Below are positions 11,501 through 27,106 of a stretch of 64,000 nucleotides of DNA, in pieces. The notes beneath the pieces are model-generated. The model worked only from the letters and a program-made list of their open reading frames with translations. It was not told where the DNA came from and made no database searches. Source of the DNA: Trema orientale (lineage: Eukaryota > Streptophyta > Magnoliopsida > Rosales > Cannabaceae); the NCBI GenBank assembly GCA_002914845.1, contig JXTC01000063.1, positions 969,874-1,033,873 of the forward strand. The letters run 5' to 3'. The translations under genes and the position numbers were made by a program. Position 1 is the first letter of the stretch. Every line of letters starts with the position of its first letter.

Positions 11501-14500
11501 CATGAAGAAGATGAGATTGTTCAAAACAAAAGAAAATAGTGAGAGATTTTGTAAAACCCCAACTTAAGAAAGAAACATTAGGGAATTAAATTAGCAAAAC
11601 ACATGTAGACAAGATTGATGACTATAAAATTCTTAGTAAAACTCCCACTCATTTTCTTACCAGGTATGATAGTTAAGAAAGAAAAAAAACAAAACGATGA
11701 TCATGATCATTTATCAAATCAAATTGCCATAACTTTTTAGTATCCTTATGAGTCGGTCAATACTGGCACTCATTCAATAATTAATTCAATTACCGGATTT
11801 TCTATTCCCATTGTAAGAATATTGACAAAACTACGAAAAATTTCACTTCATCAAGATAATCAACACTCGCAAGAAGTTCCAACCCTTTTAATTATTGAAT
11901 AACGGATCATTTTCAGTCAAAGAAAAAAGTAAAGTTATATTTTGCAGATGAAAAATATAATGGTTGAGGTCGATTGGGGAATCTAAGGTAGAGAGGTTCA
12001 CATTTTAAATTACCTGTAGTTCCAGATGAGAAGAGGATATTTGTATATGCATCAACTGGTTGTTCAATAGCAGCAAATTCACGTTTTCTGCAGGTTTGAT
12101 AGAGAAAATTTAAAATACAAAATCTAATAAACATTAAGTGATAATTGGAGTTTTCCAAGATAGAAAATTTGTAACAAAGTTGAAGATGAACAATGAAGTT
12201 ATCAGAAATAGAGCACTCCTAGAAAGGATAACTCCTATTATTTGACATAAGGGACAAGCCTGCATCATACTGGTGCTACAGTAGGCAAAAGTTACAGAGA
12301 TCATTCAGCAAATATTGGGGAAGAAATAATATACCATCGCCATGCATAAATAAAATTAAACATATATCATCCTGAGATATCAGTGGACATACTTGAAAGC
12401 TTTTGCCCTTTCTAGGAAGTCATGCCAAGAAATATCATCCTGACGCAGTTTTGCACTAAAACTAGAGCCTCTTGTAGGAATAACAATGGCTGTGGGAGAC
12501 TGAGCTTCCACAATTCTACTGCACGATTGAACCTATCCTGTGAGATAAAACGGTCAAACGAACAAAAAGAAATTGAAGGACAGACAGAAAAATTAACTAG
12601 ATGGCCAAAGAATGGAGAGAACTTCACCTATATAAGGGTATACTTTTTTCACCACGGATAATCAGATCCTGAACACAAAGGAAAGGTATTATGAAAAATT
12701 AAAAAGACGACTACTTAAAGGAAATAACTAGTGAATAAGATTCAAACAAAAAGACAAGTAAGCTGAAACCACATCGAAGAAGTGTGACTCTTATTTCACA
12801 AATCTTAATCAAAATATATACATATATATATATATACACACATACATTTATGTATAATTTTGGTTTCACTTATCCCTCGATTTCAACTACCAGGCCAAAG
12901 CTTGGAAGAAAAAAATTGAAAGGAATTGAAAGTAACTGAAATTTAAGAAATGATTCCTAATAGTTCAGAAAAAATCCACTGAAAAAAAGAAAAAAAAAAT
13001 CAAGATACAATGTTTATGACTCGCTGAAATAACCACCTGTGTAAATATGGCTTTTGCGTTTGATATTTTAAGTCTTGTTGATATTTCACGAGCAGCAAAA
13101 CTATCAGCAATAGACACAACAACATAGCCTGCCAGAACAATAGCTAGGTAGATAACGACAGAATGGACATTCATTGGCATATCAATTGCAATTGCAGATC
13201 CTCCCTCCAAACCCAGTTCTTTGAGCGCATAAGCAACTAACCTTTAAAGTGCAAAAGAACTTCACATTATAAATACAAAGAGTTGAAATCAACTAATCTG
13301 GAAAACAGATATGCAAAAGATATGTTCAATCAAATTATTTACCAATTTGCTTGAGAAGAATCTACTGCCATGACTACCTCACAACTAGAAGATAAAACGT
13401 GGAAATTCTAGGAATCTATGGGTGTGGAAATTCTAGGAATCTAGACTATTTGCCAATAGTGCATGTGCACATACCTATATTGTCATATATTTGCAAATAT
13501 GATGTATCTTGTAAGCTCTGACAGCTATCAGAAGAAAAATGGTATTTCTTTTATTTGACCTTGCTAAAAATTTCATGATCTTCATAGGATTCACAAACCC
13601 CCTAATAGAAATTAAAGTAACTACCAGGGAACGTCATGTAATCCGTACAATAAAGACTAAAAATACAGAGAAAACAAATTAAAAAAATCAGCTAAGAACT
13701 TTTTCCATCTCATTCTTCGACTTTTCCTCACCTCTGTTACCCAGGTTCTCATGAGATGACAGATTCATTTCCTCTTTAAATCAAAATTTACAGTTACTTC
13801 TAGTTTCTACCACCTTCTTTGTTCACGTTACCTTAACTTGACAAACTTTTAACAGTCTGCTCGTCAAAAATTTATTACACAACCAGAGGGAAGTGGGAAA
13901 AGGAAGAAGAATATTTGCAGTGGATTGGTAAATGTATTACTTTGCTATGAGAAAATTGTCCATTAAAAAACCTATAAAGTCTAGTACGATGCTGATACTG
14001 TGTGGATCCAGATAACAAATAAAACTGTTTTTAAAGGAAAATAAAAATAGAAGAAATTGTTATAAGTAGTCATCAAGCCTTATACTAATCACAGATAATC
14101 AGGGGCACTCAGAACTACAATATGTGCTGAAAATTGTGGTAACAAATTGACAAGCTAGTGGGAACAACCAATATTATGTAAGGGCTTTAAAAAGTTTATG
14201 GGAGATTCAGTGAGGGGAGGAATGAAAAAAAAAAAAAAGAAAAAAAAAAAAAAGGAGCAACTAACACATCTTTTAGAGAACTTCCGGTTCCCATGAAACC
14301 TTTAGCAGCAAATTGAATTAGCCATACAAACGTCTGAGAATGAGTTCAACAAGATAAAGCTTATAAGAAAGAAAAATTAGCATACCAGACTTCTGAACGC
14401 AATTCCTCAAGTGTCATTTTGTTTACAGGCAGATCATCTTTTCCTTCATCACGCCAAATAATCATTGTATCATCCAGACTCCTTTTAGAGTTTAAACTCA

Positions 14501-15533
14501 AGCAATTCTTTGCTGGATTTACATATGCTCCAGGAAGCCATTCACCTCCCGGATGTAAAAGCTTCCCATCTCCTGGAAAATTCTCAAGCAAAATACATTG
14601 AGGAGGCTTCGAAAACGATACATTCATCTCATCTAGAATTGTTTTCCAATAGACCTAACAAACAAAACACCAAAACATAATACGAAAAGTGTCAACAAAT
14701 TCATGACAAATTACTTAACAAATAACAATAACAGCTACATTACCTCGGGGTTTGTGACCGAAAATTCCTGGAAGTCAGAAAAGTTTGATATGGGATCCTT
14801 ATAACTTGAACCCAAAAACTCTTTTCCCCGCCTCTCCAATAGCTTGCCAACATTGGTTGAAATCGCATTCTCCCTAATCACACAACAAGCATCTGGTCTC
14901 AGTAAAATCTTATGCATTTCATGGATTCACACAGAAAAATAGGAACTATTAAGATTTCAACTTTAATTGTTCGAGTACTCCACCTTTTTCGAAATGCAGC
15001 GGAAATTAAGCATGAAGAGGATTTGCTATAGTTGGCTTATAATAGAAATATGTTGCTAATATGGAGAAACATAAGCATTTGGAAGTCATAACACATACTA
15101 TGCACATGTACAAATATACATAAACATTTGGTTTTGTAACTTACAAGACTGGAATCATTTAATTGGTCATAAAAATCACATAAAATACACACGAACATAT
15201 CTACATGCGAATTGACATAATATATGCATGTACATGCACGCATTAAAATGCACATGAGAAGAAAAAAGTTCATCAAATCGATCTTTTAACTTGTGGCCAC
15301 CCCAAATGGATTCATGTTCTTAACATTCGTTTATGACTAAGATGTGCAAGTCAAAATATAGTAATGTCACATATATATGAAGATAGAACTATAAGTGAAC
15401 AAGTCCTAAGAATGTTGAAAATTACACCAAATTGTACAGAAAAAAAAAACGCGGGAAAAGAAAAATCATAGAAGATAGGACAGGGGAGATATGATATAAA
15501 TATATTACAAAAGAGCAATAGCTGAAATTCACA

Positions 15534-15564
<31 letters not shown>

Positions 15565-15963
15565 CCTTCACTACTGTTATCACAAAAAAATTGAAGATCC
15601 TTTATGAGTTTATTCCTTTTCACTAACCAGGGGAAAAAATAAATAAATAAATAATTGGACTGAAAAAAGAGTGGAGAATCCAGAGAGAGAGAGAGAGAGA
15701 GATTACAGGTCGGGTATCCAGGCAGGCGGGTCGGGTCCGAAGTCCTGATAGCAACCGTAGTACATCATCTGGTGGAAGGAGAAGGGGAGGTGAGGGGAGA
15801 GAATGTTGGCGGAGACGTAGCGCCACGTGTCGGGAGGAGTGGCAGATGCGTAATTACGGATGACGTCGGCGAGTCTCCCATGGAGTGTCTCGGCGAGTTC
15901 GGGGTCGATTCCGAGAGCGGCGATGTCGGAGGCCGTAACGGAGTCCAGGGATTTGTAACCCAT
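5576..15963 (-). CDS. AAE17: Acyl-activating enzyme 17/18, peroxisomal (ANL superfamily), 13 exons
   Basis: Exons, 5' to 3' on the minus strand: 15963-15707, 14873-14744, 14654-14386, 13241-13037, 12668-12628, 12518-12393, 12087-12014, 11398-11178, 7620-7526, 7366-7150, 6812-6588, 6119-5907, 5686-5576. All have GT-AG borders and join in phase to 2,184 nt (727 aa), the usual family length. The protein should activate a carboxylic acid with ATP and ligate it to CoA. ANL motifs seen are the phosphate loop [14 protein letters not shown] (about 362-375), YCGGTEIG (502-509), HGD (592-594), GRADD (608-612) and the A10 motif PRTATNK with the likely catalytic Lys708. The C-terminus is SKI, a variant PTS1, which fits peroxisomes. 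In Arabidopsis AAE18 acts on 2,4-DB; the natural substrate is unclear. AAE17 rather than AAE18 is inferred from the neighbouring CAS. Intron 8 (3.6 kb) carries a large foldback element, but the reading frame is intact. Confidence 0.93.
7712..10829. mobile_element. Foldback-type element with inverted arms of about 1.2 kb, inside AAE17 intron 8
   Basis: The left arm (about 7,712-8,930) and right arm (about 9,560-10,829) are inverted copies. The left end reads 'tgtagagactcgtttct' and the right end, on the other strand, 'tgcacaggctcgtttct'. Both continue with 'cttgtcaaaacaaaa'-type sequence, 'taagagctcaaatg', and so on. The inner ends also match ('ttcctttagaggaatt' against 'aattcctctaaaggaatt'). 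Arms differ by substitutions and indels, including a larger set of short 'gtccgcacgtgga'-like repeats in the right arm (about 9,760-9,910). The loop (8,931-9,560) has a minisatellite. No transposase was seen and no sure target duplication. It could be a foldback or Mutator-type element. Because the arms begin TG and carry a TATA-like site near the inner end (about 8,829), two head-to-head LTR relics cannot be excluded. Confidence 0.75.
9121..9325. repeat. Degenerate minisatellite, unit about 15-17 bp, in the loop of the foldback element
   Basis: About a dozen imperfect copies of a unit like 'gcactcatcctaggt' run head to tail, with variants such as 'gcattcatcctaagag' and 'gcactcaccctaaaa'. A second, less regular repeat built on 'aagaaccttcgaagga' words follows at about 9,415-9,545. 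Neither looks coding. Confidence 0.75.
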
Positions 15964-17637
15964 TTATGGAGATTTAAGCTCTGCTTGTCAACGGCAATAA
16001 TGGCAATGGCTGTTCTAGAGAGAGAAAGTTAGATTAAAAGAGTCTTTGACTTGCTGTGACTCTCAATCAACTCCCAACTCAGGAAGACGGTGAGGTGTAA
16101 GGTGGGTTCGGTACAACATATGATTTGGTTTGGTAATTTGGTTCCTAATTTTCAATCCCATTGATTAGGGATACCTAATAAGTTAATTTATTTTTGTTTT
16201 TACCCATTTGTTTATTGTAAAGTATAAATAAATAAAAACATGATTGAAAATTAAACAAGATTAATGAAAAATAAAGAAGAACTTAACACGTCATTATCAA
16301 TGGTTAATTAGTACTTAAATTAGTGCCCAAAAAAAAAAAAAGTCCTTGAATTATTAAGATGGTTCTCTGTTAGCAAATTGGACAATTATTTTGTTAATTT
16401 TTCATTGAATTTGAAGGAGACAAAATATTAATTTCATACAAAGTTAAAGTTAAAACTTTAGTGTCGGCCTCTAAAACCATTTGACGAAAATTAGGAGACT
16501 ACATTTGTTTTTTTTTTTTTTTTTGGGGGGAATTTAGGGGCTACCTTAATAGTTAAAACAACAAGAAAATTATTAATTCATTTATCAAAATTCACCCTAA
16601 TAATTTTCATATCCTATGGGCAAAATTAATAAAGTTAAGCTTTTGCAAGCTATTAATAGGAAAGTGAAAAATAAGCAAGTCACTAATTTCATATATGTAC
16701 GTCGACATACCAAATAACGCAAATTAAGTTGTAAATATACACACAAAATTCTTATGTCTGAGCTGAGTACTAGCCTAGAACATCCAAATTACGTTTTTCA
16801 CAAAGTCTTTCTCAGATATTTTGCCGCATGATGTTAAACTATAGTAGAGTAGTAGACCTTTCCTTTACCTTACTAAATTGTACGTGTACGAAACAAACTA
16901 CATCTTATAGGAACTCAATCTAGTTTGTGACGTGTACTATCCTATACGATTTTAAGGGATATTTACATTTTTATACTCTTTAATTCGTGTTTATCTTTAT
17001 ATTAATCTTTTATTTTCAGAAATAATAAATATACACCATTAGGATTGTTAATGACAAAAAATTTGTATTTTTTGTCACCCGTAGAAATAGTCAGAAGATA
17101 ACAATCTAAACCGAAAAATGATCTGTAATATCTTAAGAATACAGTAACAACTTTCAAACACACACAGTTTTTTTTTTTTTTTTTTTAAATTCTGTCATCT
17201 GATTTCAAAAGTTAAAAATATTCGTTTCTAACAATTTTAACTCCAATTTTGACTACACATGTAGATTTAGCAAAATTCGATAGAAAAACACAAATAGAAA
17301 TTTTTTTTTTATATTAGTGAAAAAGCATGAATTTTTTTTGATAAAATGCTAAAAGTCATGAGTTTTATATATATATATATATATTATCTCTTCAAATTAA
17401 TTCTCATAAACATGTCATAAGTGATGATTTTGTTACCATTTACAAATATGAATGTATAAATTTGTCATTTCTGAACAAATTTAAAAAATATAGAGAATAA
17501 AAATGTTAAATGACTGTTAATATTTTTGTATGTCATTATTACTTCCATAAGTAGTCAAAAACTGTGGAAAATAATCAAATATCATACGAGTAAGAGTAAA
17601 GATTAGGACACCACAAACTTGCATTAAAAACTTACAT
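15964..17637. other. Upstream region of AAE17 and AT-rich intergenic DNA
   Basis: The first ~120 bases upstream of the AAE17 start codon are the likely leader and core promoter on the minus strand. I could not pick a TATA box with confidence. Beyond that the DNA is AT-rich with poly-T and poly-A runs and no recognisable gene. A (GA)n tract at about 15,681-15,700 lies just inside intron 1. Confidence 0.5.
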
Positions 17638-18700
17638 GAGTAAATGGCACCATTGATCTCTCACATACTGCCACTTTGGCATACTCAACCCTTTTTTTTT
17701 CCTTGGCAATCAAGTATTTAAAGATTTTTTTTTTTTTTTTACACTATTAGTCTTTTTGGCGTATTCTATCTAAGATTCTACTAGAATTCATTTGAATTGG
17801 AGAAATTTTGTACCGTTGATCCCATTATTTCAATTGCTTAACAATTTAGTCTCTTTTTTTTTTTTTTTGTATATTCATGTCTCTGGTTAATAATATTGTA
17901 TCTACTAATCTTTTGAAAAATTAAAATTCAAAAGACAGATATAAAAGAAATAGTTCATTTAATAATCAAATTCAAAAAAAAAAAAAAAAACATACACACA
18001 CTGACAAATGCTAGTTTATGTCAAACTATAATAATTCTTATGGATAAAAAATAATTACTTTACTATTTTTAAAAATTAAAAATATTTCATATACACTTTT
18101 TTCTACTAGTCAAATTTGAGTGAAAATTTATTATATCCATTAAATTTTCATTTAATGGTTATTCTAAAAACCATTAACTTTTTTAGCTAATTATTTACTT
18201 AAACAATATAGCAAATAAACCTAGAAACTTTTATAGAGTTTTCATTTTTTTAATGTTATTCTAAAAAAATAGCTAATTATTTACATGTAAAAAGTATAAT
18301 AGTTAAGCCTGGAGATTTTTTTTTCTTTTGCCAAGCAGTTTACTATAATTATTTTTTTTATTTTAAGAGGTATCACTATAATTTTCACAAGAAGTAGAAA
18401 ATGTTTGTACTTTTTTTTTTCCTAAGTGATTGGTGGATGCAATTTGTTGATTGGAGATATGAATGCCAATAAAAAGAAATAGGGACCTAACTGTTAAACA
18501 ATTTAAAATATAGGGATTAATGGTACAAAATTTCTCTCATTTAAATGAATCCTAATAGAATATTGGATGAAATATACCAAAATGATAAACAGTGCCAAAA
18601 AGAGAACGTTAGGTACTTGAATGTCACCAAAAAAAAAAAGTTGGTGACTAATATACCAAAATGATAATATGTTGGGAGACTGATAGTGCCATTTACCCAT
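17638..18700. mobile_element. Long-TIR DNA transposon, non-autonomous, about 1.06 kb (Mutator-like)
   Basis: The left arm (17,638 to about 17,895) and right arm (about 18,450-18,700) are inverted copies with ends 'gagtaaatggcac' and, on the other strand, 'gggtaaatggcac'. Shared blocks inside include 'gagaaattttgtacc' and 'caagtatttaaag / caagtacctaacg'. The flanks 'aacttacat' and 'atcttactc' resemble a worn 9-bp target duplication, which suits a Mutator-type element. The centre is AT-rich and has no transposase. Confidence 0.7.
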
Positions 18701-20406
18701 CTTACTCTAATGAAGTGACATATATTTCAACTACTATCTTATCTTAAATTGGGTCAACACTATTTAAAGTTTATGTTTGAAATGAATGTCACATTATATG
18801 GTATAAGATTTTGGTATAAATTTTTAGTATCTCTAGCATTACTCTTACACATGTGATCTAGGCAGCTCACCTACATATGAAGGAAAAATAAATCATCAAT
18901 TTAAAATATTAGAGAAAAAAGAAATGAATTTACCTTTCTTGAGATATGTCTCAGAATTGTGGTAGCCTAATGTAGAATGCAGATAGATAATGATATGGGG
19001 TCCTAACTATTATATCAAATTTTTTAGACTAACACATATTTGAGTTCTTAACATTCAATTCATATATTAAAATTATCATAAATAACTTAAGCATTATCAC
19101 CAATTGACTAATGACAAGTCACATGTCATATTTGTTGACATTAAAAATTTGGCACAATAATTAGGACTCCAAGTATTATCCAAATACAAATTGAGAAATG
19201 CTAAATCTATACTCATGTGATATTTCTTACCGTTAGACATGTGAATTCCATAATACTTCACAATATTGTTAAAACATAAGAAATTTTAGTTAAGTTCACC
19301 TGTCAAGAAAAGATGAGTTTAGTACTCCTCAATGCAAATTTCATGTTTTGATGGGTATATGATTATACGACAAAAATGAAAGTCAAAGTAGCTGCACAAA
19401 ATTCTCCAAATAAGGACTGGTTAGAGAAGTTAATTTCATTGAATGGAGTGGTGTACTACAGTGTATTAATCGGAACAGATTTTCACCGTTATAAATAGTG
19501 CGGACACATGATAGGGATTCTTCATTCAATATTTAGTGGGATAGGGCGGGCTTGAGATTGAATGCCATGTACTTACCCTAACCCGATTATATAAATTTAA
19601 CTTTTATTTTTTTTATATAATAATTCAATTGATTTTTTTTTTTTTGGGTTTTGAGTTATGATTGTGTTATCTTTTTGGACAAATGATATGCTATTTTATT
19701 TTGATATTAAATATTTTATATTTGCCAACTCTAATATGTTAGAGCTTTATTTGAATCCTTTTTTTAGATATTTATGTCTTTTATTAAATTATAATTCCAA
19801 TGAATTTGAGTTAAAATTAGAATTTTCAATGAATTTAACTTCAATTTAGTTTTTTTTTTTTCAATGTACTTAGACTTTGAAAATATTCGGAATAACATAA
19901 TATTTTTCACTTGACTCAAGATGATGGTTCTAAATGGGGACCCCTATATACCAATGAGAAAACCGTTCCACAATGAATATTCCCCAAAATTACCATGTAA
20001 CAAATTAAACGGTAAATAATATGAGGATGATATAGTAAGATAATAACGGAGATATATGGCAACACAATTATTAAGAAGCTAATTTTATGATAAAGTAAGA
20101 GTACTTTTATTTGGGATAACATGTGCCAAAATTAATTATCTTAAGGAAAAGTATAACAATTGACAGAAATCAAGGAGAAAGATAATCTATCCTTTATATT
20201 TTGTCTTTTAAAATTTTCTGATAAGATTTAACCAATTGTCTATTGAAAAAAAGAAAAAAAAATAGGACTGGACTAATAATACGGAAGACATTTTTCTTTT
20301 CCTACCTACTAATAAATACTAATAATAACAATAATAATAATTACTTGAAATGGAAAACAAAATAATAATAAATAATAAAAGAACTTCTCAACAACAGATT
20401 TATGGG
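18701..20406. other. AT-rich intergenic DNA, no gene seen
   Basis: Only short chance open frames occur. No RNA gene, clear repeat family or known protein similarity was seen. Confidence 0.6.
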
Positions 20407-20414
20407 ACAACAGG

Positions 20415-21042
20415 CAGGGTCGGCTCAATAAATTTTGGGGTCTAATGCGAAAATTTAAAAATATATATATTTTAGAATTAAATTATACTCATAAGAAACT
20501 TTTAAACGAGTTTCTTTGAAAAAAATTTAATATTATTTTTGAAGATGGAAAATAACTGTTTTTAGATATATTGGTCGAGTAATAAAATATATAAACTATA
20601 ATGTTTTTTAATTTGATTAAATATATCAATAGCCGATTTGGTAGAAAAATTAACTTAACAACTGAAAGAATAGACATTAAATAAGAAATTAATGACATTT
20701 AAAAATTTTAAAAGAAATAAGCTTTATAACAAAATACAATGAAATAAAAATAAAAATTTATTCCAATTTTGGAAATAAAGCAAGATGTCTACCCTTTTTT
20801 TTTTTGCAATAAATAAAAAATTCATGAATTTTAGAAAAATACATTGATTTATTGAATTAAGATTAAGCTTTTTGTAGTATATTGAAATCACTATATATTA
20901 TTTTTATATTTTAAGTCTACGCATAGAGATTAAGAATTTTCGAATATGTGAAATATTTAAAGGAAATTAATAATCTGGGGCCTTAACTCGAGGTGAGGCC
21001 TAAGGCGATTGCCTTAATGGCCTTACCCTCGAGCCACCCCTG
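20415..21042. mobile_element. Non-autonomous hAT element with perfect 8-bp target duplication
   Basis: The element begins 'cagggtcggctcaa' and ends 'gagccacccctg', whose reverse strand is 'caggggtggctc', so the short TIRs match with two differences. It is flanked on both sides by the identical 8-bp duplication 'acaacagg' (20,407-20,414 and 21,043-21,050). An 8-bp duplication and a CAGGG-type end define the hAT superfamily. The element is 628 bp, AT-rich, and carries no transposase, so it would need one supplied in trans. The perfect duplication suggests a fairly recent insertion. Confidence 0.88.
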
Positions 21043-21050
21043 ACAACAGG

Positions 21051-21880
21051 GATATAGTGGTTTCCTTTTTTCTTTTTTTCTTTTTTTGTGAATGAGGATT
21101 TTATTGGTTTATGGTCCAAGTTAGAGATATTAGACACAAATATGTAATATAATAAAAGAAAAAATAAAATGTTCCATATTAAAGAGCAATGCTATAGAGC
21201 ACTAGTGGTGTCCAGTACTACAACTACGTGTCAGTATGTTATTAGTGATTCTAATTAATAATCTGGATTCTACCTGAAATATAATTATAATTAGTTAATA
21301 ATGCACCACATATGTAGTGTTTTACACTATATAGTATCCCATAGCATTACTTTTACCCAAAACATTTGTCATCAGGAAATATTCTCAGAGTTCGCGTCCT
21401 TATGGGGAGACCATTGCACGGTCAAAAATATAGATAAATTTACCTGTATATAGAGTTCGCGTCCTTATGTGTTTTTTTTATTTTTTGCTTGTTTTCTTTT
21501 CTTTTCTTTCTTTGAAGGAATTTTGCTAGTTTTCTAGGCAATAGGAATTCCAAATATACTAAACACGTTTGGAAAAAAAAAAAAAAAAAACTGTAATTAT
21601 TGCTTGGTAACACGTTACTGCCTAAGCTAATTGATTACTTCCAACTTCCAATACTATAATAACTCGTGGTCAAATATTGTTCAAATAGTTAACCACATCC
21701 ACCATATAGTTGAGGTACGGCATTTTCTTAATTCTGTGCAAAATGCAATTGAACGAGTTAATTCAGTCACGCTCATTATATTCAGCTTCAAGACACTCTT
21801 GAAACCAGGTGTCAAAACAAGAACCAAGTGGTTTGTGGCCTTTTCTTTCTAGCTCTGTGCTTCTTCTTTAAGGATCAAAA
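21051..21880. other. AT-rich intergenic DNA, no gene seen
   Basis: There are homopolymer runs and a short duplicated phrase 'gagttcgcgtccttatg' at about 21,389 and 21,452. Nothing coding was recognised. Confidence 0.55.
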
Positions 21881-22700
21881 CAGCAGAATGAGCTTTGCTA
21901 GCATTTTTTTACCAAACTTCTATCTGATGCAGATATGATTCTCCTCACAATCTCCAAATTTAATCTACCAAAGCTACTATGAAATAACATCAGAAGCATA
22001 TCTATATAATTTCCTTTTCTATTATCAGGCTGTTAGTAGATGCTAAAGCAAAATGTATTGCAGGATTCGTGAAGGAGACTTCTTCACAAATGCTTCAACA
22101 CCAATGCTTCCCACATTTGGAAGCTCGAAGCCTCGTCCGGGTTACAACTTCTTTACAAAGCATTTCCACTTCCTAAGGCTCCATGTCCGAAACTTCCAAT
22201 CTGAAAGTTCAGGTTGCAGTATCCGGCATGACAGTTGATTTGGCCCAAAATAAAAAGGAACTCTTTAGCATTGGAGGTAGTCCTTGAGAGGGTCTTGGTC
22301 TTGCGGTGGGGACAGCATGTAGACTCCAGGGTTGCATCTGTGAATGCTCTTTGTAGACTGGCATCTATTGATCTTCACCTTGTTTTTGGCTTTTTTTTTT
22401 ACCAATGTTTTGAAAAAGAAACATATTACCTCCAACCCCCACATCAAGTTTACAGGATATCTATCAAATTTTTGCCCCCACCTTTGAAGTCTTTTGCTCA
22501 TACATGTGTTGTGTGTGCGTGTATCTTTTTTTGCATTTTAAATCCTTGCAGGAAATGTCCATTGGTGTCATATTGTTAGGTGTCATATTCCAACTTGTAA
22601 TAGTGAGAAGAGAAGTCCTTTTAATATAATCTGAAGGCATTTGTAACCGATAGCAGAAGGGTTCAAATATTTGTTATCAAGGTAAAGTTGGAATGAGATC
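21880..22700 (+). other. Possible decayed or non-coding transcript region
   Basis: This stretch is clearly less AT-rich than its surroundings and contains several intron-like and exon-like transitions, for example 'ttttctattatcaggctg' near 22,028 and 'ccttgcagg' near 22,550. Short coding-like frames appear on the plus strand, for instance one including KVQVAVSGMTVDLAQNKKEL near 22,205-22,262, but they are interrupted and change frame. I do not recognise a protein family. It could be a pseudogene remnant or a long non-coding RNA. Confidence 0.25.
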
Positions 22701-24100
22701 TAATTGTCATTGCTTATTCTTTGCTCAAAACAGAGCAGCGAGCAGATCATAATTGCAAAAGGGACTTGCTACTTAGTATGAAATGCTAATTCAAAGTCTT
22801 TTTTCTTTCCCTGCTGGTGCGTTATTTGTCCTTTTATACCATATGCTATCTTGATTTTTAAACTAGATTATAAATTATAGGGAACCCTAAATTATAAACA
22901 CATTGAACTGGTTGGTCATTTGGAGCATACGCAACATTTACTAGTGTCACTACAGAATTTCAGGGAAAAAAATTAAATAAATAAGTAAAATGAAGGCTAC
23001 CTTGATGGATAAAATCTTAAGAAGAATATAATAACATCTCAAACTTTCAGATTTTTTTTCCTACGCATTCTTCACACAAAGACATATTCACCCTTAGATC
23101 ATAACATGAGATGGTAAAAATAAATTCACATAGTCAAATCAGTCGATGAACTATCCTGTGGATAGGTTAGACATTCTTATTCTGTTCTTGTACCCTCCTA
23201 AATATTCTTATTCTATTCTTGTACCTTTTAGTTTCAAGTATCAGAATGGTTAAGTACCCATGCATTGTGCATCCTTTATATTCCTAAGAGGTTAATGAAG
23301 TGCGTTCATGCAAAATTGGGTGTATGTGGTAAAGCATGATTGGCCTTTCAAAATTAACTCTAATTTCAGCAAGAAAATTATAATCAGCCTGACAATGATA
23401 ATTTATGATGACCATTATATATTATCACATTATATATGAAAGATCCAACCAAAATAGAATGAATTCCTCCACTTTATATGGCTGTTAGTCATCAACTTGA
23501 ACAGCACATATCCATGGTATCTAGATGCATATTTTTAGTTTGCCTTTTTTTTTTTAATGGTATTATTAAGCACCACGGCCGTTTGGCCCAAATTCACAAT
23601 CACAAATAGGCAATGTATACAAATATATATATATATATATATATAGAAAAAGACATTGAGAAGAACCCTAGTAAAATATGAATTTTTAGTTTTATCATGT
23701 TTCTTTCTGCAGCAATTCCAAAAGACATTGAGAAGAACCCTAGTGAAATATGAATTTTTAGTTTTATCATGTTTCTTTCTGCAGCAATTCCTTTGCAATT
23801 TTTGTCCTCTCTAGTATGAAAACATACTGCCTACAGTGAGAGTCCACTATAACGTGCAACTTCTATCAAATGTTCACAATATAACAGAATCCGTGAATAT
23901 AACCACAAATCAGCCAAATCTCTTTGAGCAGACTGAGGACAGAATTTATCGGCAAAAACATTACTTACATGCAGCTCTTACAATCATATTACTCGTGTAA
24001 CTCTCGATTGCCTACGTTCAATTTAATACAAATAACTCTGCTGAACTGTACACAAGGAATTAAAATAAACGGTAAGAGCAAATTCACTATTGCGTGAGTT
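22701..24100. other. Intergenic DNA downstream of the peroxidase gene
   Basis: The DNA is AT-rich and no gene was recognised. The part nearest 24,100 is the likely 3' untranslated region of the peroxidase. A (TA)n tract at about 23,623-23,645 and a 72-bp tandem duplication lie inside. Confidence 0.5.
23647..23791. repeat. 72-bp tandem duplication
   Basis: Two head-to-tail copies contain 'agacattgagaagaaccc' at 23,651 and 23,723. They differ at about one base, so the duplication is young. It sits next to a (TA)n microsatellite. Confidence 0.9.
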
Positions 24101-26764
<2,664 letters not shown>

Positions 26765-26895
26765 ACGATAGAGAGAGAAAGAGACAGAGGCAGCTACAGA
26801 GGGGAAGCGCGGGAATTTGAGTAGCTAATAGTACAAAGGAATGTGAAAAGACCACTTTAACCTGCGCCACTAATCATTCGATAATCGATATTATT

Positions 26896-27066
26896 AGGGG
26901 ATGGCTACGGTAGGGGCGCCCCTACGTAGGGTCATGCTTTAATTATCGTTAGATGAGAATTTGTAGAGAATAACGAGAATCTGTGGAGAATCTATTTATA
27001 TACAGATTCCCATCAAACGGTGAATAGACAGGGCCCTACGTAGGGGCGCCCCTACTGTAGACGCGC
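26896..27066. mobile_element. MITE of about 170 bp with GC-rich palindromic ends, copy 1
   Basis: The ends are inverted: left 'ggggatggctacggtagggg', right read on the other strand 'agggcgcgtctacagtaggg'. Both continue into 'cgcccctacgtaggg'. The flanks allow a TA target duplication. There is no coding capacity. A second copy in opposite orientation lies at about 29,040-29,212. The GC-rich tips stand out sharply in the AT-rich surroundings. Confidence 0.8.
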
Positions 27067-27068
27067 CC

Positions 27069-27104
<36 letters not shown>

Positions 27105-27106
27105 GA
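27067..27106. repeat. (TTA)n microsatellite
   Basis: About a dozen ATT/TTA triplets directly abut the right end of the MITE. The slippage tract may have grown from its target site. Confidence 0.9.
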
